Position numbers and translations under genes: made by a program. A stretch of 64,000 bases of DNA from Pseudocercospora fijiensis CIRAD86. Its lineage: Eukaryota; Ascomycota; Dothideomycetes; Mycosphaerellales; Mycosphaerellaceae. Positions 57,388 to 64,000 of this stretch are shown here, in pieces. The notes under the pieces were generated by a model. That model had not been told where the DNA came from, searched no databases, and worked only from the letters and a program-made list of their open reading frames with translations. Position 1 is the first letter of the stretch. Each line of letters begins with the position of its first letter. The stretch is taken from NCBI RefSeq assembly GCF_000340215.1, contig NW_006921543.1:248001-312000 (forward strand), written 5' to 3'.

Positions 57388-57396
57388 CTCCCCCTT
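57388..57396 (-). other. polypurine tract of the Copia element
   Basis: CTCCCCCTT on the plus strand, that is AAGGGGGAG on the coding strand, directly next to the 3' LTR: the expected place for plus-strand DNA priming. Confidence 0.8.
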
Positions 57397-58018
57397 AGGT
57401 AGAGATAATGTACTGTTCAGATTAGACACTTCAAATCTAGGCTCAAAGCTTCACTTCATCTTCTAACTGCCTTTAGATATTAGACTATATCTGCTTTATA
57501 TACAGCTTTATATACAGCTTTATATGCTGTACTACTCGCACGTGCTTATATTACAATGTTTGCTAATTAGTTTGCTTTAGAGTGATATCCTTAGTCGTGA
57601 TTGTAGGGTTAGTAGGCGCCTATAAAGGACACTTAAACTTAACTAGACAACTTAAACTTTTACAATCTACTCTTTAGCAATCCCCTAAGCACTAGCAGCC
57701 TCTACTAGAATTTAAATTCTTACCAAAACTTTTCAAGTCTAATAGCTAGCCGAGACTTTATTATAGCGATAATTCTTTACCCTAGCTTAGGGAGTATAGC
57801 GAGTAGTATAGATAGTAGTAGTAGCGGGGGCGGTAGTAATAATCTAAACAAGAATCGGCACCCTTCGCGTTATAATAAGCTCTAGCTTGTAGAGACTAGT
57901 AAGTGTTACTGTTAAAGTTTCCCCTTTTCTAACAATTTGCTAACTAGGCGTAGTCCTTAAGGAAGTTTAGTTAACTATCGCGATTCTCTAGAGAATTATC
58001 TAGTACTTAACTAATATT

Positions 58019-58385
58019 GGTCCGGAGCAGACTCCGCCTTAGCTGCGCAACGTTAATGTTAGGCATTTCATTACGAGCTAGGATAATGCTCGGCTGTTTC
58101 TAAGTGTACCTCCGCGTCTACGTAAGGCGGCTAAGGCATTCAATTTAGGCTTAAAATCGAATGTTAACTACTTGCCTACCGCGCTTGTGCATACGGCTGC
58201 TACTAGACGCGTATATACTAGTAACAGCTAGTGCGGTCCTTGCAAGCAGTTAAAGGGTCCGTACTTAGAGTGTATAACTCTAAGTTATCGAATTAACGGT
58301 TAGGATATCGCTTTCCTAAAGGGCGCTTGTACTAACTGTACTAGCCTAAATTATTATAGTCAATACGAGTTCTCTAGTAAGTTAA
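58019..58385 (+). pseudogene. DUF3716-like cysteine-rich coding relic inside the Copia element
   Basis: Plus-strand frame, opposite to the retrotransposon genes, broken by TAG codons. It reads protein-like sequence (VPPRLRKAAKAFNLG, then TALVHTAATRR). A cysteine pattern follows: CGPCKQLKGPYLEC, then a gap, then GACTNC. This resembles the fungal DUF3716 domain (C-x2-C, a GPF/Y-x2-C turn, then C-x2-C). It could be a captured host gene, an accessory antisense gene of this Copia lineage, or part of another element inserted here. Its function is unknown. Confidence 0.4.
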
Positions 58386-59039
58386 ATCTAGTCTTATGCA
58401 TTTTTTTGAAGCAAAAACACTAATTCTTTTATTAGGTTACGTCTCTCGGCTACGCTCTAATACGAATCGTTAGACGCCTATAGCGCCTCTACCGCCTCGC
58501 AATCCGGGGAGTAGAGCAGGCACTAATTAGCGTCGTCTATACGTGCTAGTCCCGTCTAGCATCGATTAGAGTACTCCTTAGGGCGCCTAGGTAGTAGCAA
58601 ATTTGCTGCTATAGCAGGCAAATGCTTATGCCTAGGCTGCTACTTAGGGACGTAGTCGTAGTCTAGGTTCTAGGTTGTCTACTAGTCCTAGCTCGACGCG
58701 TAATTCTAGTAGTCCTTAGAGGGGTTTCTCTAATTACGAAGACAGTAATGCTAAGATAGGTAGCTGATTAGGGAGATTCGGTTTTTTCTAGTAGACACAG
58801 AGCTATAATATATATTTTCGATTTTGAAATAGGCTAGGTAGTCTAGATTAGTAAAAGCCTTGTAGCATTAGAGAGTTTCTAACTCTTAAGGGCTAAGGTA
58901 TTTCTTCCTACTTAGTCTCAATATTGTTATAAAAGAAATTTTGCAGCTTAGACTGTATAGTGCAGCTAGGCTGTTTCTAGAAATTAGAATGAAATTCAAT
59001 GAGTGTATAAAGCTTGTTTTCTAATCCTACAAATAAGAT

Positions 59040-62000
59040 TTTTCTTTCTAAAGGAGTAACTTAGGAGTTTGTCCTAGAGACGCTATATTATCAGAGAATT
59101 TTGTTTAGAGATTTAGGCTTAGTAAAACAGTCCGCTAGCTATTTGTTAGTAGTAACGAATTCGATACTAATCTTTCCCTAGGTATACTGTTCTCTATAGT
59201 AGTAGTTCCTAAGGGAAACATGCCTCGACCTCTTAGAATTTGTATAGTCCTTAATAAGGGAAATGGCTAACTGGTTATCTACCTAGACATAAATCCTATT
59301 AACTTCTTCCCTAGTAAGTAGTTGAAGCTTAGTTATCAAATTTCGGAGCTAGTAGATTTCTCTATATACTTCTATTAGAGCAATATACTCCGCTTTAGTA
59401 CTAGAGAGCACGACTTCCTTCTAGAGCTGTAATCTCTATATAATTGGAGTGTTGTTAAGAAGCATAAGGGCGCCTAATGTTAATCTTAATAATAAAGGGT
59501 TACTAGTAAAGTCTGCATTAGAGTATGCCTGAAATTCTAAAGTTTTCTTCTTTCTAAAGACAAGTCCTTTATTAACTGTGCTAGCAATATACCTCTAGAG
59601 ATGTTTAGCAGCTATAATATGCTTAGGTCCGGGATTCTAAAGGAACCTAGCAAGGTGGTTGACGGCGTAGCTAATGTCTAGTCTAGTCTAGTTAGCTAGA
59701 AACTGCATTTCACCAATTATGGTGTTAAACAGCTAGTAGTCCTAACGGTTATAGGGGGTTGTAAGAGGCTCGTAAAGCTTCTTAAGTGGATACTTTATTA
59801 GCTTATACTAGTCTAAGCTATGCTTCTAAAGCTTCTCTTTAGCATAGTATGTCTAGGAGATAGTAAGGTTTCCCTCCTTATCTTCCTTTAGATAAAGGCC
59901 TAGGAATAGGTTAGACGTAACAATCTTAATTGTATACTTCTTACGAAGACCTTCAATTAGAGTATCGATCTTTACCTTAGAGGTTCTAAAGATTTGGAAG
60001 TTATCTATATAAAGGAGGACAAGAATACTATTACCTTGCTATAGGCAACAGTTACTCTTTATCCTACTTAGGCTAAGTTGACGAAGAGTGTCTAAAGCAT
60101 TATAGTGCTAGAGATTAGCAGCCTGCTTAAGGCTATACAATCCTTTTCTAATACGGATAATCCACTTTAGAGGGTGCTTCTTAAACAGGTACGCGCCTTC
60201 TAGGGGTCTAATGAAAATCTCTTTATCTAGAGGGGGATTCAAGAAAGCAGTCTCGATATTAACCTATCTTCGCTTCTAGTTTTTGTTTACTAAAAGCCTA
60301 AGGACAAGTCTAGCAGTAGCTGCTCTTAGTATAGGAGTATAGGTATTAACATAGTTAAGACCTTGCTTCTATATAAAGCCTCTAGCTGTCTATCTTGCCT
60401 TATATTTGTTAATAGAGCCGTCTAGCAGGTATTTGATCTTAAAAACCCATTTTCCTATTAGAGGTGTTCTACCTTTTAGTAGGGATTCGGCTAGAATCCA
60501 CTCGATTGCACTAGACTTTTTAAGAGACCTTATCTCTTTTGTAACGGCTTTTCTCTATTCATCCTAGTTAGGCCTTTTTAGGGCTTTAGCTAGGGTTGTT
60601 AGGTTAGCTAGCTTCTAAGCATCTTTTATAGTAGCAGCTATAGCAATCTTAGTGATCTTACTATAGTTATGCTTAGCTACGGCTCTGCTAGACCTAAGTC
60701 GTACTTCGGCTTAAGGAGGGTTTAGCTAAGGTGGGTTAGGAGCCCTCTTTCTCTTACTAGTAGTCTTAGGGACTTAGAAGGGAGTGATTAGGGTGTCTTC
60801 TAGTTTAGCAGTATCTGTTTCTTAAGTATGCTAATTTTTCTTAGGAGCAGCTTCCTACTAGGTAGCTAGTAGTTCTAGTTGGTGATTTTGGAGTATTAGC
60901 TTATTAGCTATAGGTATTGGCTAAGGTAGTGTTCCTTGCTTAAGTGTACCTTGCTCCCCCTAAGCTATAAGGGAGTCTTCCTAATCTTCCTAATTATAAG
61001 CCTACTAAGGCTAAGGGATACTACCTCTAAATAGCTCCCCCTAAGGTTCTAAAGAGTGCTAAGGTATTTAGTTATTACTAGGGAATAGTGCTAGGATTCC
61101 TAACTCAAATGAAAGGTCAGACTAGGTTTTAAGTACCTAAATAGTCTCCTAAGGGACAGCTAGTCTTAAATACTCCCCCTAAGCTTAAAGGGTACTTAGA
61201 AGCTTAGTGAAATTGTCTTTATAGACAAAGTCCTCGTTGAAGGTAACGTATAGAGAGAATCTAATGTTATGCTGCTATACGCCATCCTTCTAGTACGGGT
61301 TCCAAAGTAGATAGTTTGTTAACGAATTTTCTTAGAATCTAATAAACTAGTAAACGAAAGCTCTTAGTGCAAATTTCTAGGAGTTAAGTCGTTCAACTCC
61401 GGATTCGAGGTATTTGAATGCCTTATAGCTAAATCGTCTCGTCTTAGATAGGTTAATGTCTGTACTGCCGATATTCAAGTCTAATTCGAAAGCCTTAAGT
61501 AGAACTTCCTTAGTTCTTAAGTTCACTAGTCTATTAGTTAGGTAAATCGAATGCATTACTACAAAGCACTAGCAGTATATTAGTAGGCTAGAGTCAATCA
61601 TTATTACTCTTGCCTTAAGTAGAATCGTCTTGTTTAACGACTCTGCAATACTATTCTGCTCCGGTGTATATAGTACAGATACATCCTATCTAATACTAAC
61701 TTCCTCTACAAAATGTACTAGATCGTTGTTAGTAAACTCTCCCCCGCTATTACTAAAGATAATCTTAGGGATTTTGTTATATTGCCTCTTGATTCTAGTC
61801 ATCCAGTTAGTTAGCTTGTTACTACTTATTACCTTATCTTTGTTTCGAAGTAACAGACCCTACCTGAGCCTAGTTTTAGCATTAGTTAGGATTATAATGT
61901 ACCTATTTCCAAACAGATTAAATAGTTGTACGCTAATAAGGTTAACATAGACTTCGTTAAGGGCTTTTTCTAGTCTGGTTCTATATTCTCTTAATATAAC

Positions 62001-63760
62001 TCTTTAAGCTCTCGAGAGCTTGCAGGTCTTATAGTACTCGAGTTTAGATATATTAACTTCTTCTAGGCCTAGAATAGCTTCCTTAGTAGCTATTAGGATC
62101 TTGTTGCCGACGTAGCTAAGTCTCTAATGCTATCTTAATGTGTCCGCTCGTAGTCTAGCGATAGCTAGGGCTAATAGCTACCCTTTCTAACTTAATTCTA
62201 AGTTTGGTTTTGAAGCTAAGCCTAGTATTTTGACTCTAGTATCTTTAAGGGCAAGTACTCCTTATACTTCCTCAACCTTTCCAATTAGCTTGCCTTTAAG
62301 CATTAAAGTGCCTAAAGGTCTGTCTAAGTAAATGCTATATTTCTTCTAAAGACGCTCTGCTAAGATTAGGTTGCAATCTGAGTTCGGGGAGTAGAGGACG
62401 TCTATTAGAGTAATTAGGGTTTTCTTTCCTTTATAGGTTAGGAAGATGTTAACAGTTCCTAATCGTAATACACTTAATTTTCCTACTACTTAGGAGAACT
62501 GTATAGGCTTGGTTAGGTGCTTAAGATCGCTAAACTAGCTCTTGTTCCCTATAATGTGTAGTAATGTACCTATATCCTAAACTTTTGTGTTAGCTATTAG
62601 GTTCTTAGAGCTTGCTATAGCTAGTCCCGGCTTTGCAATAGCTCCCCTAATTAGGCCCCTACTAAGGCCGTCTAGCTGATAGTCTCCCTTATCTTCCGAG
62701 TTAGAGGAGGAGTCTAATTTATCTTTATTATTATTGATAGCACTACTAGATTTGCCCTTTCCTTTGCCTTTACCCTTCTTGCCTTTATCTTTGTCTTTGT
62801 CTTTGCTCTTGTCTTTCTTTCCCTAACTAGGTAGTGCTATATTAGGGTATTGCTTGTAGCACTTAGCGTTAGTGTGTTTGTGCTTGCACTAAGTGCACTA
62901 GTCGTTATTATTGCTAATAGCCCCTCTAATAAGCTTTAAGCCGCTAGATGACTGTCTAGGAGGCTTTTCTCTCCTTAGGGACGTTATTATTGCTTTAAGG
63001 GAGGAGTCCTTAGCTTTAGGCTTATTATTATGCTTCTAGGATCTAAGCTATTCGTAACTAGAAAGGCCCTAAATAAACAGCATCCTAACAAGCATATTAG
63101 GCATCTTAATGTCTAATGACTTTATAGGCGCTTCTGTTGTTATAACTAAGCTAGTAAATTGTTCTATCGATGTTTAGAATCTGTTAAACTACTACTAAAA
63201 AGATTCGTAGTACTGCTAGGTATTCGGATTAGTAAGGGGCATCCTAATGTGCCTAATAAGTTTGATAGTATCAAATATATCTACGGTTATAATAGGCTTG
63301 TATAGAGCCTCAATATAGTCGTATATATCCTTAGCTAACTTAGGTGTATTACCGAAGTCTAGTCTAAGGGCAGGGTCGAGTCTAGCAATAAGTATACCTA
63401 GGGCTTAGATGTCTTTCTTCTTCTAGTCCCTAAACATGTCTCTATACTACTAATCGGCTAAGTCCCCTATAAACATGCTTTTTAGAGGTAGTTTTATTTT
63501 ATTAGCCTAGTCAAGTCTATAGAATACTATACTAACTAGGTCCTTTTCTAGAAGGGCCGCCTAGAATATAAGCTTCTAGTCTTAGAAGTTGATCCCCTTC
63601 CTAAGAACCTAATTCTCCTTTGCTATCTTTGTCTAATTAGTGTCTATCGTTCCTAGCTGCCTTTTAGTATAGTGCTAGGTAGGGCTTGTAAGGGACACTT
63701 GCTAGGTTTTGGTCCGAACTAGAGCTCTTAACTAGGTACCTAATAGGTCTAGATAGCTAG
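59040..63760 (-). pseudogene. Copia Gag-Pol relic
   Basis: Read on the minus strand. A zinc knuckle sits at about 62868-62906 (CTWCKHKHTNAKC, a CCHC type with one spacing residue fewer than usual). The integrase lies at about 61450-62100, with FSNSGGEFTNNDLVHF and YTPEQNSIAE (second Asp replaced by Ser in this copy, and the third acidic Glu region present). The reverse transcriptase at about 59600-60600 has ETAFLNPPLDKEIFI, GLYSLKQA and the active-site motif LLYIDNFQIF, where Asp-Asp has become Asp-Asn. RNase H at about 59080-59500 has STKAEYIAL and HVSLRNYYYRE. Many in-frame TAG codons and altered catalytic residues mean the element cannot move on its own. Confidence 0.9.
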
Positions 63761-63825
63761 CTCTGTTTAGTGGACTCTGGAAACAGTTCTTTTATAGTTG
63801 AACTAGATAGGTAAGCGTATACGCC

Positions 63826-63837
63826 GGGCTTATAACC
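63826..63837 (-). other. primer-binding site matching the initiator-tRNA anticodon arm
   Basis: GGGCTTATAACC on the plus strand lies 3 bases inside the 5' LTR. It equals GGGCTCATAACC, the anticodon stem-loop of eukaryotic initiator tRNA-Met, with one C-to-T change in a CpA context. Priming from the cut anticodon arm (a half-tRNA) rather than the 3' end is known for Drosophila copia and some fungal Copia elements. Confidence 0.75.
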
Positions 63838-63840
63838 TAT

Positions 63841-64000
63841 TGTGAATCGTACTAGGGATGCAACTAATTATCGGATTGACAACTATATAACTATACGAAG
63901 AAGGATCAGGAGCCTACTATAGAAACTGCAGTTAATATAGCCATTGTGTGTCCTTCCTCTTGGCACAGGTCAGCTAATGGTATCAGCTAACCAGCATATC
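63841..64000 (-). repeat. 5' LTR of the Copia element, truncated by the window
   Basis: 160 of about 179 bp are visible. It differs from the other LTR at 12 sites, 11 of them CpA/TpG against TpA. Confidence 0.92.

Larger units (their letters stand above)
57209..64000 (-). mobile_element. Copia LTR retrotransposon, RIP-degraded, runs off the window
   Basis: Element on the minus strand. Its 3' LTR is at 57209-57387 and its 5' LTR at 63841 onward, cut by the window end; if equal in length it would end near 64019. Full size is about 6.8 kb. Internal order, read on the minus strand, is primer site, Gag with a zinc knuckle, integrase, reverse transcriptase and RNase H. Integrase before reverse transcriptase defines Copia. 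About 1.6 kb between the pol end (about 59040) and the 3' LTR is not pol and holds a plus-strand coding relic. TAG codons break all frames. Confidence 0.93.

Noticed and set aside
61630..61950. 106-codon Leu/Ser-rich plus-strand open frame with membrane-like character.
   Set aside because: It is the antisense of the Copia integrase (SGGEFTN region).
1..64000. CRISPR arrays, bacterial operons, tRNA or rRNA genes.
   Set aside because: None seen; spliced genes and transposon types show a fungal nuclear genome.

Overview
The window looks like nuclear DNA of a filamentous ascomycete, most likely a Dothideomycete (class-level placement is inference). It has spliced genes with short introns of 48-190 nt that use canonical GT...AG ends and often visible CTGAC/CTAAC-like branch sites. 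It encodes fungal-type proteins: Prp4 splicing kinase, a Ran1-like kinase, xanthine phosphoribosyltransferase, a GH13_5 intracellular amylase and PRISE-type reductases. It also holds islands of transposon DNA decayed by CpA-to-TpA mutation, the mark of repeat-induced point mutation (RIP).

Layout. 0-8.5 kb: a secreted low-complexity protein, a three-exon xanthine phosphoribosyltransferase, then 4.6 kb with no recognisable gene. 8.5-9.1 kb: a small AT-rich island. 9.1-13.5 kb: a Ran1-like protein kinase behind a minisatellite-bearing leader. 13.6-19 kb: a piggyBac transposase relic full of TAG stops, AT-rich debris and an unidentified second relic. 21.9-28.4 kb: Prp4 kinase, two conserved small genes and a DUF6590-like gene. 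28.38-36.22 kb: a hAT transposon with an exact 8-bp target duplication (AACCTGAG), itself interrupted by a MULE with its own TIRs and 8-bp duplication (CTCGAAGT). 36.3-56.9 kb: a dense metabolic gene block. 57.2-64.0 kb: a Copia LTR retrotransposon on the minus strand, whose 5' LTR runs off the window.

The most interesting part is the 42.5-56.9 kb block. It holds an ACAD10/11-type acyl-CoA dehydrogenase and, separately, the aminoglycoside-phosphotransferase-like kinase that is fused to that dehydrogenase in animals. With them are a 4-coumarate-CoA-ligase-like acyl-CoA synthetase, a short-chain dehydrogenase, an HSL-type alpha/beta hydrolase, a P450 and two PRISE-like enone reductases. The synthetase and the kinase both end in SKL, the type 1 peroxisomal signal. 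The acyl-CoA ligase + kinase + ACAD + SDR set parallels the bacterial levulinate operon (lvaABCDE), in which a 4-hydroxyacyl-CoA is phosphorylated and then dephosphorylated to an enoyl-CoA. I propose a partly peroxisomal fungal cluster for a 4-hydroxy acid or gamma-lactone substrate; the substrate is unknown. The genes alternate strand, with divergent promoters of about 0.4-0.5 kb and nearly touching 3' ends; one pair shares the bases CTAG as both stop codons.

A frame-shifted six-cysteine secreted peptide gene lies inside this block. Exon borders are my reading of the sequence: every spliced model was checked for an open frame and a length divisible by three, but none against transcripts.
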